Positions 1-8,801 are shown, counted from the first letter of the stretch. The stretch is DNA of 64,000 bases from Ruegeria haliotis (GCF_013377785.1 NZ_JABXWT010000002.1:583143-647142), one strand, 5' to 3'. Notes: a model not told the origin generated them from the letters alone. Translations and numbers: made by a program.

Positions 1-655
1 CGATGGTCAATGGCGGTCGATGTTCTGGCGCGATGTCCAGAAACAGAAAGCCCAGAACAGATGGAACCGCGATGATCACTCCAAACCCGGCGGCTGTTGC
101 CACCGCACGGTGAATAGGCGTGTTGTAGAGGCTCATCAAAGGGACGCCAAAGCTGCCGCCGCCTATCCCCATCAAAACCGAGAGGAATCCGACCGAAGGC
201 GACAGAACGGCGCGTTTGACGCCTTTGGGCATCGCATCACCCAACCGCCACTCTGAGCGGCCGAATCCCAGATAGGCACCGATCACCATCCCCAAAATAC
301 CGAACAAAGCTTGCAACGCTTCGGTCCGCATGGCGGATGCAGCCAGAACGCCGATGATCGCACCGACAACGATACCCGGCCCCCAGCCACGCAGAATATC
401 CCAATCCACGGCGCCCTTCTTGTTATGGGCCAGAACGGATCGCATCGACGTGACGATAATCGTGGCCAACGATGTGGCCAGACACAATTGCATCAACTGC
501 GGGCCACCATATCCAAGGGTCTGAAACGCACAGAAAAAGGCTGGCACCAGAACAATGCCACCGCCAACCCCCAACAGACCTGCCAGCACACCGGCCAGCG
601 CACCGATCACAAGCAAAAGGCCCAGCATCTGGGCCAGCAACATCGTCTCGGGCAT
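1..655 (-). CDS. TauE/SafE family membrane permease, 3' end cut by the window
   Basis: The minus strand is open from the ATG at 655 to the window edge (218 codons) and reads as a polytopic membrane protein beginning MPETMLLAQM. A glycine-rich first helix (GVLAGLLGVGGG) and a second one (SVLMGIGGGSFGVP) are the duplicated signature of the TauE/SafE (DUF81) family. Members move sulfite, sulfoacetate or related small anions across the inner membrane; the substrate cannot be read from the sequence. It lies 39 nt downstream of dusA on the same strand and may be co-transcribed with it. The C-terminus lies outside the window. Confidence 0.85.
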   Translation of the reverse strand, partial: MPETMLLAQMLGLLLVIGALAGVLAGLLGVGGGIVLVPAFFCAFQTLGYGGPQLMQLCLATSLATIIVTSMRSVLAHNKKGAVDWDILRGWGPGIVVGAIIGVLAASAMRTEALQALFGILGMVIGAYLGFGRSEWRLGDAMPKGVKRAVLSPSVGFLSVLMGIGGGSFGVPLMSLYNTPIHRAVATAAGFGVIIAVPSVLGFLFLDIAPEHRPPLTI

Positions 656-694
656 CGTTCCCCCAAACCGGATCAGAGCCGGTGTTTCACAAAC

Positions 695-1690
695 TCAAAC
701 CTCTGCCAAAGGCGCCACGTGATCCAGCGCCCGAAGCATCACCTCTGCCCCGGCCCCTTCGTGCACCGCGCCCTCAGACAACGCGCGCCGCCAAGCGCGT
801 GCTCCGGGACGCCCCGCAAAAAGGCCCAGCATGTGGCGAGTGATCTGGTGCAATCGGCCGCCATTGGCAAGATGCCGGTCAACATAGGGCACCATTTGTT
901 GAACGATGGCAATCGGATCTCTGGCCGTTCCACTTTGGTAGATCTGCATATCGGCTTCGGCAAGAATATCAGTCGGTTGATGATACGCCGCGCGCCCGAT
1001 CATGACCCCATCCAGCCCGGCATCCAAATGCACTTGTGCATCATCGAGTGATGCGATGCCTCCGTTGAGTGACACGTGGAGGTCGGAAAAATCAGCCTTC
1101 ATCCGATGTACGAGGTCGTAGTCCAAAGGCGGAATATCACGGTTTTCTTTGGGGCTGAGACCCTGCAGCCATGCCTTGCGCGCATGGATCGTGACGCGTT
1201 GGCACCCGGCTGCGCGGATTTGATCGAGGAACGCAGGCAAAACGTCCCGAGGTTCCTGATCGTCCACACCGATGCGACACTTGACAGTGACGTCGACATC
1301 CACCGCTTCACGCATGGCCATTACACAATCCGCAACACGCTTTGGATCTTTCATCAATACGGCACCAAACGTGCCGGACTGCACGCGGTCCGAGGGACAT
1401 CCGCAATTCAAGTTGATCTCGTCATACCCGGCTTCTGCCCCGATCCGCGCCGCCTTCTCCAACTCTTGTGGGTCCGAACCACCCAGTTGCAGTGCCACTG
1501 GGTGCTCTTCCGGATTGTAGTCCAACAGGTGAAGCGCACCGCCCCTGACAAGCGCAGGGGCGGTCACCATTTCGGTGTACAGCAAGGTCTCCGCGCTCAG
1601 CAGGCGATGCAGATAGCGGCAATGGCGGTCGGTCCAGTCCATCATAGGTGCTACACTCAAACGCGCGGCTTTGTTTGCCTTGCCAATCAC
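695..1690 (-). CDS. dusA: tRNA-dihydrouridine(20/20a) synthase DusA
   Basis: A 331-residue flavoenzyme that reduces uridine 20/20a in the tRNA D-loop. An FMN-binding TIM barrel opens with LSVAPMMDWTDRH near residue 11. The NLNCGCPSDRVQSG motif carries the expected catalytic cysteine (Cys98). DVTVKCRIGVDD and SLNGGIASLDDA supply further FMN and phosphate contacts. Length and the early MMDWTDRH fit the DusA subfamily rather than DusB or DusC. It lies upstream of the TauE-like gene and downstream of the TetR gene on the same strand. Confidence 0.95.
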   Translation of the reverse strand: MIGKANKAARLSVAPMMDWTDRHCRYLHRLLSAETLLYTEMVTAPALVRGGALHLLDYNPEEHPVALQLGGSDPQELEKAARIGAEAGYDEINLNCGCPSDRVQSGTFGAVLMKDPKRVADCVMAMREAVDVDVTVKCRIGVDDQEPRDVLPAFLDQIRAAGCQRVTIHARKAWLQGLSPKENRDIPPLDYDLVHRMKADFSDLHVSLNGGIASLDDAQVHLDAGLDGVMIGRAAYHQPTDILAEADMQIYQSGTARDPIAIVQQMVPYVDRHLANGGRLHQITRHMLGLFAGRPGARAWRRALSEGAVHEGAGAEVMLRALDHVAPLAEV

Positions 1691-1815
1691 AGCAACGCCT
1701 CCGTTTCATAAAGATGTGTGGTTTTCAGGTGCATCACGAGGTGGCGGTCATCCGAATCGAACTGGGGACGTCTTACACATTCTCAGGCCTTCTTCCCACA
1801 CACGGCGTGACGACC

Positions 1816-2439
1816 TCAATCCGGCGATTGCGCAGCGTCGCGACCATATCGGCTGATCATCATCTCAACACTGCTTTCTATGGTCTCGGCCATTTCAGGT
1901 GGGCTAAGCACCGCGCCCGTGAACAACATAGGCCAGAACGCACGGGCTTTGATCAGGCCTATGAACTCTCGCCCAGCTTGCTCTGGATCATTGATCTGCA
2001 ACTGACCGTCTTCTGCCGCGTCTCGCAGCATGGCTATGAAAGTCGCGGTCTTGTCCAGTTTGCCCTGCGCCTCGGCCGCAAGGGTCGGATTGCGCAATGT
2101 TTCGCTTATCACCATCCGGGACATCGCGATGACATCGGGCAGCATCAGGATACGCCCCTCGGCCCAGGCCAACTCGGTCAATTGCTCGCGAATGCCACGG
2201 CCTTTTTCGTATCGAATTTCCAACACTTCGGCAAAGCGGCTAGACAATTCAATCACGATTGAACGAAACAGATTTTCCTTACTTTCAAAATACTTGTACA
2301 ACGTGCGCTTGGACACCTCGGCCCGGGTCGAGATGCGATCCATACTGGCCGCAGCAAATCCCTTTTCCTGGAACTCGGCCACGGCAGCTTCGATGATCTG
2401 TGCGTGCTTGGCCGCATTCGGTGCGCTGCATTCGTTCAT
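1816..2439 (-). CDS. TetR/AcrR family transcriptional regulator
   Basis: A 207-residue one-component repressor. The N-terminal helix-turn-helix is clear (AQIIEAAVAEFQEKGFAAAS, then VSKRTLYKYFESKENLF); the rest is an all-helical ligand domain of unknown specificity. I chose the ATG at 2439. The frame is open further upstream, but only to a TTG at 2475, which would sit 8 nt from a palindrome and code for residues lying before the HTH. It is divergent from the molybdenum hydroxylase genes, and two matching 18-bp palindromes lie between them, so it probably controls itself and that operon. Confidence 0.9.
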   Translation of the reverse strand: MNECSAPNAAKHAQIIEAAVAEFQEKGFAAASMDRISTRAEVSKRTLYKYFESKENLFRSIVIELSSRFAEVLEIRYEKGRGIREQLTELAWAEGRILMLPDVIAMSRMVISETLRNPTLAAEAQGKLDKTATFIAMLRDAAEDGQLQINDPEQAGREFIGLIKARAFWPMLFTGAVLSPPEMAETIESSVEMMISRYGRDAAQSPD

Positions 2440-2482
2440 GGCAGAGCTATAGACCCATTGACCGGGGCTGGTCAAATTCTAA

Positions 2483-2500
2483 GTAAACTTGGGAGTTTAC
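2483..2500. promoter_or_regulatory. Palindromic operator 1, probable TetR site
   Basis: GTAAACTTGGGAGTTTAC is an inverted repeat with 7-bp arms (GTAAACT/AGTTTAC). It shares GTAAAC-N6-GTTTAC with a second copy whose centre is 41 bp away, about four helical turns. It lies in the divergent control region of the TetR and molybdenum hydroxylase genes. That the adjacent TetR protein binds it is inference. Confidence 0.7.
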
Positions 2501-2523
2501 ACGGCCAAAACAATATGCAAAAT

Positions 2524-2541
2524 GTAAACCCGCCAGTTTAC
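2524..2541. promoter_or_regulatory. Palindromic operator 2, probable TetR site
   Basis: GTAAACCCGCCAGTTTAC has perfect 6-bp arms and a different 6-bp centre from operator 1. That pattern is expected when only the half-sites are read by a dimeric regulator. It ends 37 nt before the ATG of the small hydroxylase subunit, close enough to block transcription or initiation. Confidence 0.7.
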
Positions 2542-2578
2542 CGATTCAGGAAACCAGCGCGAACAGGAGAGTCCCTCT

Positions 2579-3043
2579 ATGGCTTTGACTTTGAAACTGA
2601 ATGGCGAAACCCACACGGTTGACGCCGAACCCGGCACGCCCCTGCTGTGGGTGATCCGGGATGAACTTAAGCTGACCGGAACCAAATTCGGCTGTGGCGT
2701 TGCCTCGTGCGGCGCCTGCACCGTGCATGTGAATGGTGAGCCCACGCGCTCGTGCCAAACCTATGTCGAAGACGTTGAAGACGCCGAAATCACCACGATC
2801 GAAGCCATCGGCGATGACACGATTGGCGCAGCAGTGCAGCAGGCCTGGGTCGAGCTGGATGTGGTTCAGTGCGGCTATTGCCAATCGGGTCAGGTGATGT
2901 CGGCCGTTGGGTTGCTGTCAGAGAACCCAAAACCATCCGCCGAAGAAATCGACGCGTACATGCACGGCAACGCCTGCCGTTGTGCCACCTATCAACGCAT
3001 CCGCGCCGGTGTTCAGCGCGCATCTGACATTCTGGAGGCCTGA
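2579..3043 (+). CDS. Small [2Fe-2S] subunit of a molybdenum hydroxylase (IorA/xanthine dehydrogenase family)
   Basis: This 154-residue electron-transfer subunit is complete. A plant-type [2Fe-2S] site has Cys39, Cys44, Cys47 and Cys59 (GCGVASCGACTVHV). A second, helical [2Fe-2S] domain has Cys98, Cys101, Cys133 and Cys135 (CGYCQSGQ and NACRCATYQRI). The closest described architecture is the alpha subunit of isoquinoline 1-oxidoreductase and related periplasmic aldehyde oxidoreductases. AGGAGA precedes the ATG. It is followed 3 nt later by the catalytic subunit; no separate FAD subunit is present, as in the IorAB type. Confidence 0.93.
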   Translation: MALTLKLNGETHTVDAEPGTPLLWVIRDELKLTGTKFGCGVASCGACTVHVNGEPTRSCQTYVEDVEDAEITTIEAIGDDTIGAAVQQAWVELDVVQCGYCQSGQVMSAVGLLSENPKPSAEEIDAYMHGNACRCATYQRIRAGVQRASDILEA

Positions 3044-3046
3044 TCC

Positions 3047-5233
3047 ATGACCATCAACACTTCTCGCCGTGGATTTCTGAAAGGCGCCGCTGCTGCCGGT
3101 GCCGTCTTGCTTGTCGGTGTACGCACCGATGGCGCTCTGGCTGCAACCACAGCAGAAACTGCGCAGTTCAATCCATTTGTGAAAATCGACGCGGATGGAA
3201 CGGTCACTGCCATCGTCAAGCATTTTGAAAAGGGCCAGGGTCCTGCAACCGGCCTGCCAACGTTGATCGCCGAAGAAATCGGTCTGCGCATGGATCAGAT
3301 CGAATACGAATTCGCACCGTCCGACCCGCAGGTCTACAACAACCTGCTGTTCGGTCCGTTCCAGGGTACGGGCGGTTCGACCGCGATGGCCAACTCGTGG
3401 TTGCAATATCGTCAGGCCGGTGCCGCCGCACGTGAGATGCTGATTGCTGCAGCCGCCCAAGGCTGGGATGTAGACACGTCCGATGTCACGATCGAAGAAG
3501 GCATCATCAAAGCTGGCGACAACTCAGCCCCGATCAGAGAGTTTGTTGCAGCTGCTTCTCAATTGGAAGCACCAGCTGAACCGCGCCTCAAGGAGCTTTC
3601 GGAGTTCCGCCTGATCGGCAACGACGCCGTACGCCGCAAAGACTCGGCGATCAAGGGCAATGGACAAGCGATGTACGCCATGGACATCCATCTGCCGAAC
3701 CAGATGATTGCAATGATCAAGCGTCCAGAATCTCGTGGCGGGCTTGCCATCAGCTTTGACGACAGCGTGTCCAAAGAGGTCAAGGGCTACATCAACGCGG
3801 CCGTCCTTCCCAACCAGGCGGGCGTTGCGGTCTATGCCGAGAACACCTGGGCCGCCATTCAGGCACGCGACGCGCTTGAGGTCGAATGGGACATGGCTGA
3901 AGCCGAGACGCGTCACTCGGATCAGATCAAGGCCGAAATCTTGGCCGCGCTGGATGCCGCGCCCACATACAACGTAAACAAGGCAGATGTGGCTGCTGTA
4001 TCCGCGGCGATAGATAAGGCGGACAAGGTCATCGAAAAGACCTTCTACTTTCCCCTGTTGGCTCATGCGCCAATGGAGCCGCTGAATTGCACCATCGAGC
4101 AAACCGCCGACGGCAATATCGTTCTGCATGATGGCAGCCAGATGCCGACGGGCCCGCATATGGCCTATCAGCAGATCTTTGGCCTTCCAGCCGAAAAGAT
4201 CCAGATCAACACAATGCTTGCCGGCGGCTCTTTCGGACGCCGCGCGACACCTGATGCGGATTATCAGGTCGAGGCTGGTTTAACCTTTGTGGTCACCGAC
4301 CGGTCGCGTCCGGTCAAGTTGGTCTGGACCCGCGAAGATGATATGCGCAGCGGCTATTATCGCCCCGCCTTCGGTCACAAGGTCCGCGTCGGGCTGGATT
4401 CGGATGGCAACATCGTTGGATGGCAGCATCAGGTGGCAGGGCAGTCGATCATGAAGGGGACGGCGTTCGAATCCTTTGCGGTGCACGATGGCGTCGACCA
4501 CAGCTCGATCGAGGGCATTGCGGACAGTCCATACAAGATCCCCGGCATGGCCTTGGGTCTGACAGATACGCCCAAAGCTACATCTGTTTTGTGGTGGCGC
4601 TCTGTCGGACATACCCACACCGCCTACACAATGGAAACGATGATGGATCTGGCGGCAAAAGCTGCAGGGCGCGATCCCGTTGAGTTTCGATTGGCCCATC
4701 TGGCGGATGACAGTGATTCTGACCAGAGACGCAAAGCTGCAGTACTGAAACTCGCTGTTGAAAAGGCGGGATGGGGCAATGCTCCGGCTGGTCGGGCACA
4801 GGGTATCGCGGTTCACAAGTCCTTTGGCTCTTACGCTGCTCAGGTCGTCGAAGTGTCCGGTGATCCCGAGACCGGCATTCGCATCGAAAAGGTCACCTGT
4901 GCTGTAGACTGCGGTATCGCCGTAAACCCGGATGTCGTGCGCGCCCAGATGGAAGGTGGCATTGGCTATGGCATCGGTCACGTCATGCGTGATCAGATCA
5001 CCCTGACCAATGGCGCCGTGGATCAGTTCAACTTCCCGGACTACGAGCCACTTCGGATCGGTGATATCGCCGCAATCGATGTGCATATCGTGCCATCGGC
5101 CGAAGCGCCAACTGGCGTGGGCGAACCCGGCACCCCACCGTCGGCCCCTGCCCTCGCAAACGCGATCAATGCCCTGTCCGGCGTTCACGTAGCAGAGCTG
5201 CCGATGGCAGAGAACGGGGTCAACTTCGTCTGA
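3047..5233 (+). CDS. Molybdopterin-binding catalytic subunit of a molybdenum hydroxylase (IorB-like)
   Basis: A 728-residue catalytic subunit. It starts with a twin-arginine type leader (SRRGFLKGAAAAGAVLLVG, residues 6-24), so the folded holoenzyme, with the small subunit, is probably exported to the periplasm. Recognisable cofactor-contact stretches are GGSFGRRATPDADYQVEA, SVLWWRSVGHTHTAYTMETMMD and the C-terminal PTGVGEPGTPPSAPALANA, which holds the active-site glutamate of this family. Family members hydroxylate aldehydes or N-heteroaromatics; the substrate is not predictable here. No XdhC-type maturation gene is adjacent. The pair is probably repressed by the divergent TetR protein. Confidence 0.9.
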   Translation: MTINTSRRGFLKGAAAAGAVLLVGVRTDGALAATTAETAQFNPFVKIDADGTVTAIVKHFEKGQGPATGLPTLIAEEIGLRMDQIEYEFAPSDPQVYNNLLFGPFQGTGGSTAMANSWLQYRQAGAAAREMLIAAAAQGWDVDTSDVTIEEGIIKAGDNSAPIREFVAAASQLEAPAEPRLKELSEFRLIGNDAVRRKDSAIKGNGQAMYAMDIHLPNQMIAMIKRPESRGGLAISFDDSVSKEVKGYINAAVLPNQAGVAVYAENTWAAIQARDALEVEWDMAEAETRHSDQIKAEILAALDAAPTYNVNKADVAAVSAAIDKADKVIEKTFYFPLLAHAPMEPLNCTIEQTADGNIVLHDGSQMPTGPHMAYQQIFGLPAEKIQINTMLAGGSFGRRATPDADYQVEAGLTFVVTDRSRPVKLVWTREDDMRSGYYRPAFGHKVRVGLDSDGNIVGWQHQVAGQSIMKGTAFESFAVHDGVDHSSIEGIADSPYKIPGMALGLTDTPKATSVLWWRSVGHTHTAYTMETMMDLAAKAAGRDPVEFRLAHLADDSDSDQRRKAAVLKLAVEKAGWGNAPAGRAQGIAVHKSFGSYAAQVVEVSGDPETGIRIEKVTCAVDCGIAVNPDVVRAQMEGGIGYGIGHVMRDQITLTNGAVDQFNFPDYEPLRIGDIAAIDVHIVPSAEAPTGVGEPGTPPSAPALANAINALSGVHVAELPMAENGVNFV

Positions 5234-5298
5234 CCCGCTTATCCCCGCGCCACCCCCTAAAGAATTGGCGCGGGGACCCCATATGACCCAGTACGACA

Positions 5299-5321
5299 AA
5301 ATTTGATCAAATTTAGTGACA
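5299..5321 (+). promoter_or_regulatory. Palindromic operator upstream of the glutamine synthetase-like operon (copy 1)
   Basis: AAATTTGATCAAATTT (5299-5314) is a perfect 16-bp palindrome, followed by AGTGACA. The same 23-nt element recurs with one change at 6727-6749. Here it ends about 50 nt before the start codon of the first glutamine synthetase homologue, a normal operator position. The regulator is not encoded in the window. Confidence 0.75.
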
Positions 5322-5371
5322 AGCCGGAACGACTCCAGTACATCTCGGACAACGAGAGGAATGGAGGCCCC

Positions 5372-6691
5372 ATGAACCTGAGCGCCCTGCACAGTTTTCG
5401 CGTCGCTGCCTGTGACCTGAATGGTCAGATGCGGGGTAAGCGTGTGCCACCTGCCTATGCCGAAAAACTGGGCAAAGGCGCCGTGCGTATGCCGTATTCG
5501 GCGCTGACAGTCGATCTGTGGGGGGCCGATATCTATGGTAGCCCGCTGGTGTTTGAAACCGGTGATGCAGACGGAGTTCTGCTGCCGACGGAGCGTGGAC
5601 CTGTCCCCGTACCCTGGCTCGATACGGACACGGCGCTGGTTCCCATGAGCCTCTATGATGACCACGGAACCCCTTTTGCTGGCGACCCTCGGCACGCCCT
5701 TGCCTCCACCTTGTCACGCTATGCGCAGCGCGGTTGGTCCGTCATCGCCGCAACCGAACTTGAATTCACGCTGGTCGACGCGTCCGGCCCGCAGCCGCAA
5801 CCGCCGATCAACCCGGTCACCGGACGCCGCCTGTCGGACGAGGCCGTATTATCCGTTGCAGAAATGGACGCGTTTGAGGCGTTTTTCACCGATCTGTACG
5901 ACGGCTGCGCTGCCATGGGTATACCCGCCCAGACCGCAATTTCGGAAGGCGGCGTGGGCCAGTTCGAGATCAACCTGAACCATCAAGACGCGATGCGCTG
6001 CGCCGATGACACATGGCTTTTCAAGGCCTTGGCGCGCGGTCTGGCGCGCAAACACGGGTTCTCAGCGACCTTCATGTCCAAGCCCTATGCCGATGACGCC
6101 GGAAACGGGCTGCATGTTCATTTCTCGGTCGTTGACCAACAAGGGCGCAATGTCTTCGATGACGGAGGTTCCGACGGGACAGATCTTTTGCGTTCGGCCG
6201 TTGCGGGATGCCTGACGGCCATGCCTGGAAGTACGTTGATCTTTGCGCCACATGGCAACTCGTACACGCGTCTCGTACCCGGCGCGCACGCCCCCACCGG
6301 TGCAAGCTGGGCCTATGAAAACAGAACTGCGGCCATTCGCGTCCCGGGCGGCGCCCCAGCGGCGCGCAGGATCGAACACAGGGTGGCAGGCGGAGACATC
6401 AATCCGTACCTAATGCTTACCGCCATTTTGGGCGCGGCCTTCGTTGGGATCGAAGATGGCTTGCAGCCGCCCGCCCCGATCACCGGAAATGCGTATGACA
6501 TCGACGACCTCCCTCAACTGGCCGGGGACTGGGCATCGGCGGTTGACGCGTTCGAATCCGATCCAACAGTCGCACGCCTGTTTCCGGCTGACCTGATCCG
6601 CTATATGATCATGACCAAGCGGCAGGAAATCACACGCTTTGCGGACCGCCCTGAGGACCAGCACTGGCTGAGCTATCTCGAGGCGGTTTGA
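5372..6691 (+). CDS. Glutamine synthetase family protein (gamma-glutamyl-amine ligase type, PuuA-like)
   Basis: A 439-residue GS-fold ligase. The ATG at 5372 is preceded by a GGAGG-type ribosome site; the frame is open further upstream through the operator, which I treat as non-coding. Motifs follow the GS order: ISEGGVGQFEINLNH (metal and glutamate site), GNGLHVHFS, and RLVPGAHAPTGASWAYENR with RVPGG (ATP and substrate region). Its place with a class I glutaminase and a glycine-oxidase-like flavoenzyme indicates gamma-glutamylation of an amine such as putrescine rather than ammonia assimilation. It is shorter than ammonia-assimilating GlnA (about 470 residues) and lacks the adenylylation-tyrosine motif. 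Confidence 0.85.
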   Translation: MNLSALHSFRVAACDLNGQMRGKRVPPAYAEKLGKGAVRMPYSALTVDLWGADIYGSPLVFETGDADGVLLPTERGPVPVPWLDTDTALVPMSLYDDHGTPFAGDPRHALASTLSRYAQRGWSVIAATELEFTLVDASGPQPQPPINPVTGRRLSDEAVLSVAEMDAFEAFFTDLYDGCAAMGIPAQTAISEGGVGQFEINLNHQDAMRCADDTWLFKALARGLARKHGFSATFMSKPYADDAGNGLHVHFSVVDQQGRNVFDDGGSDGTDLLRSAVAGCLTAMPGSTLIFAPHGNSYTRLVPGAHAPTGASWAYENRTAAIRVPGGAPAARRIEHRVAGGDINPYLMLTAILGAAFVGIEDGLQPPAPITGNAYDIDDLPQLAGDWASAVDAFESDPTVARLFPADLIRYMIMTKRQEITRFADRPEDQHWLSYLEAV

Positions 6692-6726
6692 CCCCTCTTG
6701 CCCGGCCTTCCGGAGTCGGGTAGTCT

Positions 6727-6749
6727 AAATTTGATCAAATTTGGTGACA
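6727..6749 (+). promoter_or_regulatory. Palindromic operator, internal copy 2, abutting the amidotransferase start
   Basis: The second AAATTTGATCAAATTT palindrome (6727-6742) is followed by GGTGACA, with ATG at 6751. It differs from copy 1 by one base in 23. It occupies the place where a ribosome-binding site should be, so the transcript may start very close to the ATG (leaderless or nearly so), or the operator may act as an internal roadblock. Only the repeat itself is observed. Confidence 0.7.
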
Positions 6750-6750
6750 C

Positions 6751-7431
6751 ATGAAAATCGGCATCCTACAGACCGGCCACTCTCCCGATATGTTAAAAGG
6801 CGAATTCGGGGACTACGACACGTTGTTTCCCGCCCTTCTGGACGGAAACGGGTTTGATTTCGAAACCTTTGCGGTGGTGGACGGGATTTTCCCCAGCGGC
6901 GCAGAGGACGCGGATGGCTGGTTGATAACAGGTTCGCGCCACGGCGCTTATGAAGGGCTGCCCTGGATTCCACAGCTGGAGGATTTGATCCGCGCCATTC
7001 GCGACAGCGGCAGACCGATGGTTGGCATATGTTTTGGTCACCAGATCATTGCGCAAGCTCTTGGGGGCAAGGTCGAGAAGTTCTCGGGCGGATGGGCTGT
7101 AGGGCGGACGGAATATGACTATGACGGCAAAAAGGTCTGGTTGAATGCCTGGCATCAGGATCAAGTAACCGAACTGCCCGAAAAGGCTCGGGTCATGGGA
7201 CAAAACGATTTTTGCCATAACGCAATGCTGGCGTACGACGACACGATCTGGACAGTCCAGGCGCATCCCGAGTTTTCCAACGATTTCGTCGCGGGCCTCA
7301 TGCGAACACGTGGCAAAGGGGTTGTTCCTGACACCCTGTTGCAGGACGCGGCAAACCGGCAGACCGCACCGGATGACAATGCAGAAATCGCTCGTATCAT
7401 GGCGGATTTCTTTAAGAAAGCGAGGGCCTGA
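6751..7431 (+). CDS. Class I glutamine amidotransferase (GMP-synthase-like), probable gamma-glutamyl hydrolase of the pathway
   Basis: This 226-residue protein has the class I amidotransferase triad: Cys94 in GICFGHQ, and His172 and Glu174 in AHPEFSNDF. An oxyanion-side motif is WLITGSRHGAYE. The fold matches the GuaA-type amidotransferase domain. E. coli PuuD, the gamma-glutamyl-GABA hydrolase, belongs to the related but distinct C26 family, so this looks like a functional stand-in. Its gene overlaps the following glutamine synthetase homologue by one base (TGATG), so the two are translationally linked. Hydrolysis of a gamma-glutamyl intermediate is inferred from context. Confidence 0.8.
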   Translation: MKIGILQTGHSPDMLKGEFGDYDTLFPALLDGNGFDFETFAVVDGIFPSGAEDADGWLITGSRHGAYEGLPWIPQLEDLIRAIRDSGRPMVGICFGHQIIAQALGGKVEKFSGGWAVGRTEYDYDGKKVWLNAWHQDQVTELPEKARVMGQNDFCHNAMLAYDDTIWTVQAHPEFSNDFVAGLMRTRGKGVVPDTLLQDAANRQTAPDDNAEIARIMADFFKKARA

Positions 7432-8789
7432 TGGCCGACCGGACAGACGAACTGCCCCAGGCAGCGCAAAACTACCTTGAAGGCAAGCGACTGGACGAAG
7501 TTGAGTGCATCATTTCAGACTTGCCCGGCATCGCACGCGGCAAGGCGGTACCCGCATCCAAATTCGCGCGGCAATCCTATTTCCACCTGCCCGATAGTAT
7601 CTTTTACCAGACGATTACCGGCGGATGGGGCGAGGCTGCGGGGGATGACGGGTTCATCGAGCGGGACATGATCCTGAAGCCGGATTTCTCAACCGCGTCT
7701 GCCGCGCCGTGGACCGGTGACTGGACGTTACAGGTGATCCATGACGCCTATGACAGAGACGACGTGCCGATTCCGTTCAGCCCACGCAACGTGCTGAAGC
7801 GCGTTGTGCAGCTCTATCACGACAAGGGGTGGAACCCGATCGTCGCACCAGAGATGGAGTTTTTTCTGGTCGCCCCCAATGTGGACCCGGCGCAGGGGAT
7901 CAAGCCGATGATGGGCCGTTCAGGCCGCCCGGCTGCGGCCCGCCAAGCCTATTCAATGACGGCGGTGGACGAATTCGGCCCGGTGATCGACGATATCTAT
8001 GATTTCGCCGAGCATCAGGGTTTTGAGATTGACGGCATCACCCAAGAGGGCGGAGCTGGTCAGTTGGAAATCAACCTGCGCCACGGTGACCCGGTCAAGC
8101 TGGCCGATGAGGTGTTCTACTTCAAACGCCTCATCCGCGAGGCCGCCTTGCGTCACAATTGTTTCGCCACCTTCATGGCCAAACCGATCGAGGATGAGCC
8201 GGGATCGGCCATGCATATCCATCACTCAATCACGGATATCGAGACGGGGCAGAACATCTTTTCCGGTCCGCAAGGCGGTGAGACTGACGCGTTCTATCAG
8301 TTCATTGCAGGGTTGCAGATGCATCTGCCCGCCGGTCTGGCAGTGATGGCGCCTTATGTGAATTCCTATCGCCGCTATGTCAAAGAACAGGCTGCACCAA
8401 TTAATCTGGAATGGGCACGCGACAATCGGACCACCGGCATCCGGGTTCCCCTGTCCAGTCCCGAAGCACGGCGGGTGGAAAACCGTATCGCCGGGATGGA
8501 TTGCAACCCGTATCTGGGTATCGCCCTGTCGCTGGCCTGCGGCTACCTCGGTTTGACAAACCAGGAACGCCCCCGCCGTCAATTCTATGGTGACGCCTAC
8601 GAAGGCGAAGGCGATATTCCGCAGGTGATGGGCAACGCGCTGGATCTGTTTGACGACGCCACCGCCCTGCACGAGGTTCTTGGCCCCGAATTCGCCCGAG
8701 TCTATGGCATCGTGAAGCGGGCGGAATACGAGGAGTTCCTGCAGGTGATCTCTCCGTGGGAGCGTGAGCATCTTTTGATGAACGTCTGA
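7431..8789 (+). CDS. Glutamine synthetase family protein (PuuA-like), second copy
   Basis: A 452-residue GS homologue, clearly diverged from the copy at 5372-6691. It has ITQEGGAGQLEINLRHGD, SAMHIHHSI and RRVENRIAGMDCNPYLGIA, the standard GS metal, ATP and substrate positions. It begins inside the stop codon of the amidotransferase gene. Two GS homologues in one operon suggest either two amine substrates or a hetero-oligomer. The predicted reaction is ATP-dependent ligation of glutamate to a primary amine in the cytoplasm. Confidence 0.88.
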   Translation: MADRTDELPQAAQNYLEGKRLDEVECIISDLPGIARGKAVPASKFARQSYFHLPDSIFYQTITGGWGEAAGDDGFIERDMILKPDFSTASAAPWTGDWTLQVIHDAYDRDDVPIPFSPRNVLKRVVQLYHDKGWNPIVAPEMEFFLVAPNVDPAQGIKPMMGRSGRPAAARQAYSMTAVDEFGPVIDDIYDFAEHQGFEIDGITQEGGAGQLEINLRHGDPVKLADEVFYFKRLIREAALRHNCFATFMAKPIEDEPGSAMHIHHSITDIETGQNIFSGPQGGETDAFYQFIAGLQMHLPAGLAVMAPYVNSYRRYVKEQAAPINLEWARDNRTTGIRVPLSSPEARRVENRIAGMDCNPYLGIALSLACGYLGLTNQERPRRQFYGDAYEGEGDIPQVMGNALDLFDDATALHEVLGPEFARVYGIVKRAEYEEFLQVISPWEREHLLMNV

Positions 8790-8801
8790 GGCTGGGCTGC
8801 C

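Noticed and set aside
1741..1815. tRNA-like stretch on the minus strand between the TetR and dusA genes (contains ATCGAACTGGGGAC)
   Set aside because: The T-loop-like GTTCGAT is present, but the T-stem pairs poorly and no acceptor, D or anticodon stem can be built. At best it is a decayed remnant.
4280..5695. Long minus-strand open frame (471 codons) opposite the molybdenum hydroxylase and first glutamine synthetase homologue
   Set aside because: It lies opposite two well-supported genes, has no recognisable domain and shows the cysteine/arginine/histidine-rich composition of antisense shadow frames in GC-rich DNA.
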